From assembly GCA_963738835.1 (NCBI GenBank), contig CAVTYH010000007.1, forward strand, positions 194,881-258,880: a stretch of DNA of 64,000 nucleotides, given 5' to 3'. A model generated the notes under the pieces. It worked only from the letters and a program-made list of their open reading frames with translations, searched no databases and was not told the origin of the DNA. Below, piece after piece: positions 18,462-26,891 of the stretch (position 1 is the first letter of the stretch; every line of letters begins with the position of its first letter). The DNA comes from CAVTYH01 sp963738835. GTDB taxonomy: Bacteria; Planctomycetota; Planctomycetia; Pirellulales; JADZDJ01. Made by a program: the position numbers and the translations under genes.

Positions 18462-19924
18462 CCAGCGCCGCACTGCGGACATTAATTGAGCACCGTGACG
18501 CACAGAACGAGCGAATCCTTTTGGCTGTGCTGACAGTGCCCGATTCCATTCGACCGCCAGGGCGCGGCCAGATGACCGCCGACCAATTGCATGAAGAATG
18601 CCTGCGACAAATGCGGCCAATTGCCACGACGGACTTCAGGCTGCAATTGGCTCAGCGAGTTGCCCACGGAGTTTCGTCGTCAGCGAGCCGCCAGCGATTG
18701 CTCTCCTTGCTCAGCTCATCCGACCGCCAAAATCTTCCTGCCCAGGTCGAACTGTCGGTAAGTGGACATGTCGAATCGGGCGTGCAATCGACGCTGGATC
18801 GCCAGTTGGGACAAACCTGCCAACAGGTGCTCGAACGCTTGCTGCGGGCTACGTCTGTCGAGTGGAACGGAGCAAAGAACGGGTCTGTAACGGCCCGGGC
18901 GGGCGTTAATGAAAATCTCTCTCGCGAGCTGCCGTTCCCAGAAATTATGGAAACATTAGCGCATTTATGGCGGCTCGATTTTGCACAAACGCTGGCTGAG
19001 CGCATCGCTACCGCTGCCGATACGCCGACCGACACTGCGCTGCTCACGCTGGCCATGAGCTTACCAAGCGACACAGTGCGTGCAGCACTCTTTCGACGTT
19101 GGAAAGACGCCTGGGTCGAGGAATCGTCCGTGGCCACGAGTCCCACCCTCTATAACGGTCCGCGAGATCCCGGTTTGGTTGCCGTTCTCAAACAATTGCC
19201 GCGCGAGGCGCCGGCCGCAAATTTGCGAGTCGCTTCGATGCGTCAATACAGCGACACGCCGCAGGGCCAGCGAATGGCGAAGGAGCAGGCGGCCAAGAAG
19301 GCCTGGCTGTGCGCTTCCGAGAACCTTGTCCGGGCGCTCACCGATCGCTGCCGACAAATCGCGGAAAGTCAAGACAGTGCGGCCGCCGTGACGATTGCAA
19401 CGACGCCAGTCGGTTCCGTCGCCGATTTCGACAAGCTGCTCGATTCTGCGACGCAGTCTCAATCCCCGGCAGAAGCCACCGCCAGATCGGATTCCAGCGA
19501 TTCGGTGACGGCCAATTGCGGGTTGAAGCTGCACAAAGGCGCCCGCGTCAAAGCTGCCTATCACTTGAATTGGCCGGCCGATTTCCAGGGACATTTGTCA
19601 GGCTCTACACCTGGCCCCCTGGCAATTTGCTATCTGCGATTGGAATCGGAGAGTGAATTGGAACTGGTTGCCAGCTACTACTGCAAACAATTGAAGCTGG
19701 CCCTCGTGCGGACCATCGACAATGGTCGCTGGATCGACGCGCTTACAAAACTCGACAGCCAGCGAATTCGATCCACCGATGTTTTGATTACACGGGTTGA
19801 TAAAGATCCCGAAGTTCCCAGGAGAGGCGTGGCGGAGAAACTCGTGATTGATGTTTTGTGCATTGAAGTGGCCGACCCGGCGAGTGACAACCGAACTTCC
19901 GTCCCCCTGAACCAGGTGAACTAG
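18371..19924 (+). CDS. Large lipoprotein, C-terminal part (frameshifted)
   Basis: Continuation of the lipoprotein, which would be about 720 residues when joined. The region is mostly alpha-helical with HEAT-repeat-like units (TSAALRTLIEHRDAQNERIL, FAQTLAERIATAADTPTDT). No enzymatic motif recognised. It ends 78 bases before the zinc-ribbon/PilM-like gene on the same strand, so the two are probably co-transcribed; an envelope-anchored partner of the pilus-like machine is conceivable but is inference only. Confidence 0.65.
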   Translation: MGINGSTEARSVLKRILLGNQPCDLDDRTLTSAALRTLIEHRDAQNERILLAVLTVPDSIRPPGRGQMTADQLHEECLRQMRPIATTDFRLQLAQRVAHGVSSSASRQRLLSLLSSSDRQNLPAQVELSVSGHVESGVQSTLDRQLGQTCQQVLERLLRATSVEWNGAKNGSVTARAGVNENLSRELPFPEIMETLAHLWRLDFAQTLAERIATAADTPTDTALLTLAMSLPSDTVRAALFRRWKDAWVEESSVATSPTLYNGPRDPGLVAVLKQLPREAPAANLRVASMRQYSDTPQGQRMAKEQAAKKAWLCASENLVRALTDRCRQIAESQDSAAAVTIATTPVGSVADFDKLLDSATQSQSPAEATARSDSSDSVTANCGLKLHKGARVKAAYHLNWPADFQGHLSGSTPGPLAICYLRLESESELELVASYYCKQLKLALVRTIDNGRWIDALTKLDSQRIRSTDVLITRVDKDPEVPRRGVAEKLVIDVLCIEVADPASDNRTSVPLNQVN

Positions 19925-20002
19925 CCTCAACTCCCGCACCCTGGGCGCTGCGAATGATCGCCCGCTCAGAGCTGCAATTCGCGACACGAAGCCCGACGAT
20001 GG

Positions 20003-20719
20003 ATGGAATCCAAAGTGGTGATGGCACAGACAGAACCTAAAGCCTTCGATCCCTATCACAAATGGTTGGGCATCCGTGGCGGCGGAACGCCACCCAATCA
20101 TTTTCGCTTATTGGGCCTCGAACTCTGGGAATCGGACGAGGACGTGATCCGTGACACCGCTGCGCGACAGATCAACCATCTGCGATCGTTTCGGCATGGC
20201 CGGCACCATGAGTTTTACGAACGGCTGCTCGACGAAATGCTTACCGCCCGCGACACGCTGCTGAAACCGGAGTTGCGTGCGGAATACGAAAGTCGCTTGA
20301 AGCGTGAGTTGCAAGAATCGCGGCCGCAGCCCGAATCCGCGGCGCCAGATTCAGCGACCGGGCGCGGTGCAGGAATTTCGTTTGTTCCAGAGGCCACGCC
20401 GGTGTTTGCCGCAAATGCTTGCAGCGAATGCGGCCACGAAAATACGGCTTCGTGCCAGTTTTGCATCGCCTGCGGAGGTGCGCTCTGGGAGCCGTGCATC
20501 GAGTGCAGCACCGTTTGCCGTCGTGGGGCTTTGCACTGCGGGGCGTGTGGTGTGAATTTGACTGCCGCGATCCAAAGCCGGATTGAATCCATTCGCAGGG
20601 CACTGGCAGAAGCGGGACAACTTCGCCATCGACATCAATATCACGAATGCTTGCACTTCTTAATCAGCAGCTGGGTCACGAACATTCCAGATTGGCCGAA
20701 TTCCATCAACAAGTGCTGA
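20003..20719 (+). CDS. Zinc-ribbon/PilM fusion, N-terminal part (frameshifted)
   Basis: Begins with a planctomycete N-terminal domain recognisable by FDPYHKWLGIRGGG and PPNHFRLLGLELWESDEDVI, which has a J-domain-like helical layout (HHEFYERLLDEMLTARDTLL). It is followed by a double zinc ribbon with five CxxC-type pairs (CSECGHEN, CQFCIACGG, CIECSTVC, CGACGVN). The frame is left near 20650; the sequence LALLNQQLGHEHSRLAEFHQ continues one frame over. Joined with 20765-21304, 21052-22380 and 22377-22583, it gives a protein of about 860 residues. The start could also be the ATG at 20021. Confidence 0.65.
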   Translation: MESKVVMAQTEPKAFDPYHKWLGIRGGGTPPNHFRLLGLELWESDEDVIRDTAARQINHLRSFRHGRHHEFYERLLDEMLTARDTLLKPELRAEYESRLKRELQESRPQPESAAPDSATGRGAGISFVPEATPVFAANACSECGHENTASCQFCIACGGALWEPCIECSTVCRRGALHCGACGVNLTAAIQSRIESIRRALAEAGQLRHRHQYHECLHFLISSWVTNIPDWPNSINKC

Positions 20720-20764
20720 AATTGATCGGCGAGGTCACCGGCGAAATCGGAGAAATCAATCAGC

Positions 20765-21304
20765 GTGCCCGTGCGCGCTGAAGCGGAAGCGAAACAGCGA
20801 ATCGAAGCCGGCGATTTTGCCGCCGCGCTGACGATCCTGGAGCAAGTGCCCGCAGCACTTACCACCGATGCAATTCGGCAATTGATCGGCGAGGCCCGAG
20901 CCAGTGAAGCAACCGCGCAAAAGTTGGCTGGCGAAATCCGTCTGGCGGTGGCCGAGAATCGTCTCGAAGGCCTGTCGCCACAAGTTGCAGCGCCGTTGAA
21001 TTTGAAACCGCACGATGCGGCCATGCTGAAACTGCAACTCGAGCTCCAAACGTGGGAATCGAACCAGACGAAAAAACGGTGCGAGCGTTTGCACAAGCTG
21101 GCCCTGTCAGAATTGCAAAAATATCGCTACGAGAACGCTGTGCGATTGCTGGAGCAGATCGACGAGTCGATGGCACACCGCAACTCGATAAACTGCTGCG
21201 CGAAGCGAAACTGCGAGCTGACGAAGTCGATTGGTTGCGAGCCGATTTGCGCGAAGCCGTCGCTTATGACGAACACTTGCTGCCCATTGCCCAACGGCTT
21301 GTGA
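20765..21304 (+). CDS. Zinc-ribbon/PilM fusion, helical linker part (frameshifted)
   Basis: Helical, probably coiled-coil middle of the fusion (AEAEAKQRIEAGDFAAALTI through ALSELQKYRYENAVRLLEQI). The conserved reading enters it near 20780 by one extra base and leaves near 21165 by one missing base. The residues after DESMAH in this frame are out of register; TPQLDKLLREAKLRADEVDW is the true continuation. Confidence 0.5.
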   Translation: MPVRAEAEAKQRIEAGDFAAALTILEQVPAALTTDAIRQLIGEARASEATAQKLAGEIRLAVAENRLEGLSPQVAAPLNLKPHDAAMLKLQLELQTWESNQTKKRCERLHKLALSELQKYRYENAVRLLEQIDESMAHRNSINCCAKRNCELTKSIGCEPICAKPSLMTNTCCPLPNGL

Positions 21305-22380
21305 AGCTTTGCCCCGACGACTCGGCCGCCGTCAAGTTGATTGGCGTGCTGGAGCACCGAGCGAATCCGGCGGCCGCCGACCCTACAGCCGGCACAGTGA
21401 ATTGGCCAGTGCCTCCCGCCAAAAGTGCCTGGCGATTTCCGATTCAGCCGGTTGATCGCTTCCAGCGCATTGACACAACACAGCTTCAAATGCCGCAGTT
21501 CACTGCCGAACCCGGCAATTTTTGTGTTGCCGCCGGATTGGCGCTGCAAGCCTTGCAGCAAGCCTTTCTCACCGCCAATCTAGCTCCGCGGGAAAAGACA
21601 GGTGTCCTCGGCCTGCTCAAAAGCCGCAAACCAAGGCCGACGACCGCCTGGGGCATTGACTTGGGACGCTGTGCGCTGAAAGCAATCAAACTGGGGTACG
21701 TCGCCGAGACGGATCGGGTGGTCGCGCTGGAAGCGGAGACAATCATTCACGATGGAATCGCAAATCGACCCACCGCCGAATTGCAAACCTCGATCGAGAA
21801 AACGCTGCAGTCGTTTCTCGACCGGCACGTATTCAAAGATGGCACCGTCGCAGTCAGCCTGCCGGCGCAAAAAGTGCTAATGCGGTTCTTCAGTCTGCCG
21901 CTGGCCGATAAGAAAAAAATCTCCGAGATCATGCACTATGAAGTGAAACAGCAAATTCCGTTTCCGCTGGAAACCATTGCCTGGGACTATCAGGTTCTGG
22001 AATCAACCGACGAACAGCCCGAACCCGATTGCGTTCCCGACAACGGAATCGCGCTGCTGGCCATTAAGCTGGAAGAAGTACATGCGCAGTTGAAGCTGTT
22101 TGCCGATCGCCGGATCAAGGTCGATGTGGTGCAAAGCGACAGTGCGGCACTGCTGAATTTCTTGATGCGCGAGCAACGGCTGGCCGCCGCGCCCCAAAGT
22201 GCTCCAGCGGACGCCCCCATCCGCGTGCATGCCATACTCGACATCGGCACCGACTCCAGCAACATTGTCCTCACCAATGGCCGCTCGTTGGCCATGCGCA
22301 GCATTCCGCTGGGGGGCAACGACTTTACCCTGCGCTGGTCAAGCATTACCATCTTGATTGGCAGCAGGCCGAAAAATTGA
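21052..22380 (+). CDS. Zinc-ribbon/PilM fusion, PilM-like ATPase core (frameshifted)
   Basis: Real sequence starts near 21165. After a short linker comes an actin-like ATPase of the PilM/FtsA group: phosphate-1 region AWGIDLGRCALKAIKLGY, the PilM block VSLPAQKVLMRFFSLPLADK then EVKQQIPFPLETIAWDYQVL, and phosphate-2 region HAILDIGTDSSNIVLTNGRS. PilM binds the PilN tail on the inner face of the membrane in type IV pilus and type II secretion systems. Here it is fused behind zinc ribbons, unlike the stand-alone PilM. The conserved frame is lost near 22340. Confidence 0.75.
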   Translation: MGIEPDEKTVRAFAQAGPVRIAKISLRERCAIAGADRRVDGTPQLDKLLREAKLRADEVDWLRADLREAVAYDEHLLPIAQRLVKLCPDDSAAVKLIGVLEHRANPAAADPTAGTVNWPVPPAKSAWRFPIQPVDRFQRIDTTQLQMPQFTAEPGNFCVAAGLALQALQQAFLTANLAPREKTGVLGLLKSRKPRPTTAWGIDLGRCALKAIKLGYVAETDRVVALEAETIIHDGIANRPTAELQTSIEKTLQSFLDRHVFKDGTVAVSLPAQKVLMRFFSLPLADKKKISEIMHYEVKQQIPFPLETIAWDYQVLESTDEQPEPDCVPDNGIALLAIKLEEVHAQLKLFADRRIKVDVVQSDSAALLNFLMREQRLAAAPQSAPADAPIRVHAILDIGTDSSNIVLTNGRSLAMRSIPLGGNDFTLRWSSITILIGSRPKN

Positions 22381-22583
22381 AACGCAACCCCACCCGTGCG
22401 CCCCTTTTGCATCAAATGTACGAAGCGCTTCAGCCCGGCTTTCAGAATCTGTACGGCGAGGTGCAGCGCTCCGTCGATCAGTTCCTGACGGTCGATCGCC
22501 GGCAAGTCGTCGAACGACTTTGGATGCGCGGCGGCGGATTGAAACTGCACGACCTGCCGAAATACTTTTGGCGCGGCCAATGA
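22377..22583 (+). CDS. Zinc-ribbon/PilM fusion, C-terminal part (frameshifted)
   Basis: Last piece of the PilM-like domain. In this frame the sequence reads HYHLDWQQAEKLKRN just before the apparent ATG, the expected continuation after a one-base deletion near 22340. It then shows the usual PilM C-terminal helices (QNLYGEVQRSVDQFL) and the box GGGLKLHDLPKYF. It converges with the aquaporin gene. Confidence 0.6.
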   Translation: MKRNPTRAPLLHQMYEALQPGFQNLYGEVQRSVDQFLTVDRRQVVERLWMRGGGLKLHDLPKYFWRGQ

Positions 22584-22636
22584 CTTCGCCTTGGCAACAC
22601 GAAACAACTTTCACGGCAGCCGTCCGCAACTTTCCT

Positions 22637-23271
22637 TCATGTAATTGCCCGGTGGCACAACACGCCAATTGCCGATCCCAACACCGGGGCCACCAGGTAA
22701 ATCCAGCTGTCGCTAACGGTGCCGCTCACAACTGCCGGGGCAAGGGAGCGTGCCGGATTCATCGAACGCGCCGGACATCGGCCCGGCAAACAGCGCTTCG
22801 AAGGCAATGACACCGCCAATCGCAACGCCGGCCAGCAACCCTTTTTCCTTGGGTCCCGATGCGACACTTAGAATCACGAACATCAGGATCGCCGTCAGTA
22901 CCGTTTCCAAGCCAAACGACTGAACCACAGGTCCGGCCGGATGCGTTGCTCCCAGCGTCGGATGATCGAACATTGTCCATAACAACCCGCTGGCTGCAAA
23001 AGCTCCGCAAAGTTGGCTCACGATGTAGGGGCTGATCGACTGGAACGACAAACGACGAGCGAACCAAAACCCGATGGTCACCGCGGGATTTAGGTGCGCC
23101 CCCGATATATCGCCGATCGCATAGATCATCGCCATCACAACCAGTCCGAATGTGAGTCGCAATGCCAACATGCGTCACCTTGCCGCCCGAGACATCGTTA
23201 ATGACGATGGCCCCGGTTCCTGCAAACACCAGGATAAAGGTGCCGAAGGCTTCGGCCAGATATTTTTTCAT
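22637..23271 (-). CDS. Aquaporin of the ars operon (two frameshifts)
   Basis: MIP-family channel of about 210 residues, reconstructed across three frames. The N-terminus MKKYLAEAFGTFILVFAGTG, the first NPA box in SGAHLNPAVTIGFWFARR and the second in SMNPARSLAPAVVSG are all present, with the six expected membrane helices. One extra base near 23160 and one near 22762 break it. Its ATG overlaps the arsC stop (ATGA). In Sinorhizobium meliloti a channel of this family (AqpS) in the ars operon lets arsenite flow out after ArsC reduction; the same role is inferred here because no ArsB or Acr3 pump is present in the window. Confidence 0.75.
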
Positions 23272-23687
23272 TTCTGCTCCGCCAGCCAGCGTTGAATCCG
23301 CTCGTCGATTTGGTCTCTCACTTCGCGGAACTTCTGTAGCGTTTCTTCATCAGTTCCCTGAAATGCTGGCGGATCGTCAAATGGCCAGAACTGACGATCC
23401 AGTATGCCGGGGAAAATACTCGGGCAACTTCTTTCGGCGTTATCACAGACAAGAATCAAATGATGTACTGGCAATTTGCCGAGAAACTCTGTGATGTCTT
23501 TCGACCGTAGCTGGCTGGTGTCGATTCCCTGTTCTTCGAGCACCCGGATCGTCAGTGGATGAATTCCCTTCGGCTGCGTGCCGGCACTGTAGGCATCGAA
23601 ACGGTCGCTGGCACGATGCCGCAACAGCGCTTCACCCATTTGGCTGCGACAAGAATTCCCGGTGCATAAAAATAGGATGTTCGGCAT
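23268..23687 (-). CDS. arsC: Arsenate reductase, low-molecular-weight phosphatase type
   Basis: 139 residues, intact. The N-terminal P-loop FLCTGNSCRSQMGEALLRH (CxxxxxCR with nucleophile Cys) identifies the thioredoxin-linked low-molecular-weight tyrosine-phosphatase-like ArsC. Further conserved parts are YSAGTQPKGIHPLTIRVLEE and the Cys-containing VCDNAERSCPSIFP with the downstream FDDPPAFQG. It reduces arsenate to arsenite in the cytoplasm. It lies between arsR and the aquaporin, with an operator-like sequence overlapping its start codon. Confidence 0.93.
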   Translation of the reverse strand: MPNILFLCTGNSCRSQMGEALLRHRASDRFDAYSAGTQPKGIHPLTIRVLEEQGIDTSQLRSKDITEFLGKLPVHHLILVCDNAERSCPSIFPGILDRQFWPFDDPPAFQGTDEETLQKFREVRDQIDERIQRWLAEQK

Positions 23688-23707
23688 ATTCGTTTAGGCG
23701 GATGAAT
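23686..23707. promoter_or_regulatory. Second ArsR-operator-like site at the arsC start
   Basis: ATATTCGTTTAG is identical to the left half of the site at the arsR start, and the right half is degenerate (GCGGATGAAT against ACGAATAT). It overlaps the arsC start codon in exactly the same register: both genes read CTAAACGAATATG across the start. It could allow separate control of arsC. Confidence 0.5.
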
Positions 23708-23722
23708 TGAGGAAATAAAAAA

Positions 23723-24067
23723 TCAACAGCATTTGACGTATCGTTGCAATCGCCGCCGGTCGCGAACCAGCACGGGCACGTCGTTGCAGCAAGCGGCCAG
23801 ACAATCGAACAATTTCGCATGAAACACGGTGTCGGCCTGGTTGACACGGTAATAACTCCACAGCCCTTGCTTGCGAACACTCACCAGTCCGGCCCGTCGC
23901 AAATACGCCAGATGCCGGGAAGCTTTGGGTTGCGGAACGCCTAGCGCTTCGACCAGCTCGCAGACGCAGCGTTCGCCGCCGCGCAGCAGGTTCAAAATTC
24001 GCAGTCGGGTAGGATCGGCCACGGCCCGAAAGGCGAGATCGACATAGTCGGCGGGTTTAGTTTTCAT
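23723..24067 (-). CDS. arsR: ArsR-family metalloregulator
   Basis: 114 residues, intact. Winged helix-turn-helix of the ArsR/SmtB family: ADPTRLRILNLLRGGERCVC, ELVEALGVPQPKASRHLAYL, then the wing GLVSVRKQGLWSYYRV. The CVC motif in helix 3 (ERCVCEL) is the classic arsenite/antimonite sensing site of ArsR; a CC pair at the C-terminus may add a ligand. It should repress the operon in the absence of As(III). First gene of arsR-arsC-aquaporin, 35 bases upstream of arsC. Confidence 0.93.
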   Translation of the reverse strand: MKTKPADYVDLAFRAVADPTRLRILNLLRGGERCVCELVEALGVPQPKASRHLAYLRRAGLVSVRKQGLWSYYRVNQADTVFHAKLFDCLAACCNDVPVLVRDRRRLQRYVKCC

Positions 24068-24085
24068 ATTCGTTTAGACGAATAT
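24066..24085. promoter_or_regulatory. ArsR operator candidate at the arsR start
   Basis: Perfect palindrome ATATTCGTTTAGACGAATAT (8-bp arms, 4-base spacer) overlapping the arsR start codon. The size and sequence match the ATTCG-N-CGAAT style of ArsR operators. A repressor bound here would block both transcription and initiation. Confidence 0.65.
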
Positions 24086-24138
24086 ATTTGGTTCGACCCC
24101 GAACCGTCAATGAAGTTTGTCACGATGGCACCGGCAGT

Positions 24139-25221
24139 TCAGTTGCTGATCGGCGACTTGCGGAGGGGATGCGGTCTAGAGTGCCAAAACAGTCCGATCA
24201 TGCCGAGAGCTAGCAGCACAAAACTGGCGGGCTCGGGCACCAGCGTAATCACGGTGCCGTTATCGAACAGCGCGTAAATCTCGCCGCTGGTGTCTTCGCC
24301 AAAGCCTTGCAAGCCCGAGGCCGGCAAACTCACGCCGGCACCGCTGATACCGAAGCGAAAAATCGTGTACGGCGCGTCCGGCGCTTTCGTCTCGTTGGGA
24401 TCGAAATAGAACAAGATTCCGTTGCCGGTATTCAACGATAGCTTGTTTTGATAGTCGCCAAAGATGTATTTACCATCGAGCGACGGAATTCGCGAGCCGT
24501 GATACACAAAGCCGCCAATGATGGCCGTGCCCACGGAGTGATCATATTCCGCAATCGGATCGATCAGCGTGTCAGGCAACCCGGTGATCGCATTCATGGG
24601 CGCGGTGTAATTGGGAATCGCCGGGTTGCCGGCGTTCACGGCCGGCGGCTGCAACGTGCCTTCCCGCATCACCCAGCCATAGTTGCCCCCCGATTGAATC
24701 AGGTCGACTTCCTCGCGCGACACAAAACCGACATCAGCGACGTACAACTTTCCGCGGTTCGGATCGTTGGGGTTGTTTTTATCCCCCTGGTCGAAACTCC
24801 AACGATACGGGTTCCGCAGGCCGTAGGCATAAATCTCTCCGTGCCAAGCGGGATTCCAATTTGGGTAGGGCTGCCCGTTCGCCGGGTTGATGTTCGATTC
24901 CATCGTGAACGGATTGCTCTTAGGAATTTGATACTGGCCATTGGCACTGGGATCGGAATTCGCATCGGGGGCCACCGACGCCGGCAGCGGATTGATGCGC
25001 AGCATCTTCCCAAGCATCACCGTGCGATCTTGGGCGTTGCCATGCGGATGCACGCCGTCGCTGTTCGTGTGGCCGTCGGAATTGTTGTCGAGGCCATTGA
25101 GCGAATCCGGATTGCTGCTGTTGCCGCCGCCATCGCCCATCGCCCAGTACAGATAATGATCGACGGGACTGAATTCAATCGTGCCGCCGTTATGTTGCGG
25201 TTGCGGATCGGCCACTTTCAT
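24139..25221 (-). CDS. Sorbosone-dehydrogenase-like PEP-CTERM protein, C-terminal part (frameshifted)
   Basis: Beta-propeller protein of the glucose/sorbosone dehydrogenase (PQQ-type) fold. Marks are HNGGTIEFSPVDHYLYWAMG, WHGEIYAYGLRNPYRWSFD, LYVADVGFVSREEVDLI and GGNYGWVMREG. The C-terminus has a PEP-CTERM sorting tail (VPEPASFVLLALGMIGLFW then basic residues), so the protein is exported and probably anchored or sorted by an exosortase. Joined with 25224-25754 it would be about 540 residues. A missing C near 25228 separates the two. Confidence 0.75.
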   Translation of the reverse strand: MKVADPQPQHNGGTIEFSPVDHYLYWAMGDGGGNSSNPDSLNGLDNNSDGHTNSDGVHPHGNAQDRTVMLGKMLRINPLPASVAPDANSDPSANGQYQIPKSNPFTMESNINPANGQPYPNWNPAWHGEIYAYGLRNPYRWSFDQGDKNNPNDPNRGKLYVADVGFVSREEVDLIQSGGNYGWVMREGTLQPPAVNAGNPAIPNYTAPMNAITGLPDTLIDPIAEYDHSVGTAIIGGFVYHGSRIPSLDGKYIFGDYQNKLSLNTGNGILFYFDPNETKAPDAPYTIFRFGISGAGVSLPASGLQGFGEDTSGEIYALFDNGTVITLVPEPASFVLLALGMIGLFWHSRPHPLRKSPISN

Positions 25222-25223
25222 AA

Positions 25224-25754
25224 TCAGCGCGACGAACCCGTGATTCCGGTCACACCGGTGTTAGCCGTCCATTCGCGCAGCACGGCGTAATTATCGACCG
25301 CCGTCGTGGCCGATTCGGGAAACAGAAAATCGGCCGTACCATTCGCAGCGGCGCTTTCGCTCGAGTACGTGTAAAACTTGCGATAGCCGGGCGCACTGGG
25401 ATTGTCGAAATCGGGACTGAACGCCATGCCCAGCAAACCCTTTTCGCTGTTCGTCTGCAAAAAGCCAGGCAGCGCGGTGCTGAAATCGAGCATCACCGTG
25501 CCGGTATCGTTGGTCGTGTTCGGATTGATGTACCGAATCAGCCCGCTCTTCTGGACCAAAAACAATCGGCTGTCGCCCAGCACATAAGTGCCGTACAGCA
25601 CATCGGCGGTGCTGCCGCCGCTGATGGCGGTGACCTTCGACAGCTGAACGGTAATGCCCTGCGTCAGCGTGGCAGAAGTTTGTTGCCCGAAGACAACCGT
25701 GGACATTGAACAGACCAACCCCCACAGCGCAAACCAACGCGCTTGATGCCGCAT
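25224..25754 (-). CDS. Sorbosone-dehydrogenase-like PEP-CTERM protein, N-terminal part (frameshifted)
   Basis: N-terminal piece with a signal peptide (WFALWGLVCSMSTVVFGQ). It holds the first propeller blades, including the family pattern LFLVQKSGLIRYI and EKGLLGMAFSPDF. It ends at ITGSSR; the next frame continues LIMKVADPQPQHNGG. It is divergent from the FkbM gene across about 300 bases in which nothing else is seen. Confidence 0.75.
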   Translation of the reverse strand: MRHQARWFALWGLVCSMSTVVFGQQTSATLTQGITVQLSKVTAISGGSTADVLYGTYVLGDSRLFLVQKSGLIRYINPNTTNDTGTVMLDFSTALPGFLQTNSEKGLLGMAFSPDFDNPSAPGYRKFYTYSSESAAANGTADFLFPESATTAVDNYAVLREWTANTGVTGITGSSR

Positions 25755-26052
25755 TTATGCACCTTTCCCCCGATTCAGGATGCGATGTCAGCGATGAATG
25801 GCGAACGTTCCGCAGCTGCGAAGAAACGCAGGCTGGTCGCCAGCCCAAAGCGTACCAAGGCCCGGCGAAAGTCCAAGAATCGGCCAGAATTTTCCGTACG
25901 ATTGGTGCGATCGAGGGCCGTTTGCTGAAGATTTAACGCCGATTGTCGGGCTTCAACCTTGGTGACTGCCCCATCGCGGCTGAAATGATTTGCGATTATA
26001 GTTAGCGGTTCGTAAATCGCATTATTGGGAAACGATGTTTTGAGTTCAAGCA

Positions 26053-26823
26053 ATGTCGCAAGCCGCCGCTGAAGCCGAATTCAGGATCCCGCTGGACGAC
26101 AGTCTCTCGCTGTGGCTGGTCACGCCACAGCAGCAGGCGGCGGCGCGCTTTGTGGTGAACGAGATTTTCAAAAAGCGGCGCTACGATCACCCCAATTTCG
26201 AAATTCATCCGACCGATACGGTGGTCGACATTGGCGCGAATATGGGCATCTTTGTCTTATGGGCCGCAAAACAGGCGACCCGTGGCAAGGTACTGGCGAT
26301 CGAGCCGACCAGTGCCATGGATGTGCTGCGGATGAACGTCGAGCGCAATGGACTGGGCAACGTCGTGCCCATTCAAGCGGCCGCGGGCAACGACGGCGGC
26401 ACGTTCGAGATTACCACCTATCCCGGCTTCAACATCGTTAACCATCACGCCTCGTGGAAGCCGAAGTTTTGGACGCGTGTGTTCATCAAGTTGCTGTATG
26501 GCAAGTACCAATCTGACCCGGTGATCGAACGAGCGCCGGTCAAATCGCTGCGGCACATGCTCGATGAAAACGGCGTGGACCGCGTGAACTTTCTAAAGTG
26601 CGACTGCGAAGGGGGCGAGTACGAAATTTTCCGCAGTCTCGACGACGAAACTTTTGCCCGCATCGACAAAGTGGCGATGGAATTTCACGAATACGCCCCG
26701 GGCCAAGACCGGCAGATCCTGATCGATCTGCTAGAGCGTCACGGCTTCACGGTGCAAGTAGAGAAGTCGTGGTTCGAATACACATTCATGAAATACGGCA
26801 TGCTGTGGGCCACTCGGAAGTGA
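26053..26823 (+). CDS. FkbM-family methyltransferase
   Basis: 256 residues, intact. The SAM-binding motif I is TVVDIGANMGIFVLWAAKQA, motif II is VLAIEPTSAMDVLRMNVERN, and the family signature VNFLKCDCEGGEYEIFRSL follows. FkbM-type enzymes methylate hydroxyl groups of polyketides, sugars or glycolipids; the substrate here is unknown and no biosynthetic neighbours are present. A dispersed palindromic repeat follows directly. Confidence 0.85.
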   Translation: MSQAAAEAEFRIPLDDSLSLWLVTPQQQAAARFVVNEIFKKRRYDHPNFEIHPTDTVVDIGANMGIFVLWAAKQATRGKVLAIEPTSAMDVLRMNVERNGLGNVVPIQAAAGNDGGTFEITTYPGFNIVNHHASWKPKFWTRVFIKLLYGKYQSDPVIERAPVKSLRHMLDENGVDRVNFLKCDCEGGEYEIFRSLDDETFARIDKVAMEFHEYAPGQDRQILIDLLERHGFTVQVEKSWFEYTFMKYGMLWATRK

Positions 26824-26825
26824 AA

Positions 26826-26881
26826 GTGTAGCGGCCGGGCTTGCCCGGCGCGTAGGCGCAAGCATAGCTCCGCCGCCACAC
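26826..26881. repeat. TAGCGGCCGGGC-family palindromic repeat
   Basis: GTGTAGCGGCCGGGCTTGCC with an inner palindrome GCCGGGC-TT-GCCCGGC. The left end (GTGTAGCGGCCGGGCT) is the same as in the repeat at 57391, and related to 58117. It lies between two genes. Confidence 0.6.
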
Positions 26882-26891
26882 AGATATGGTC

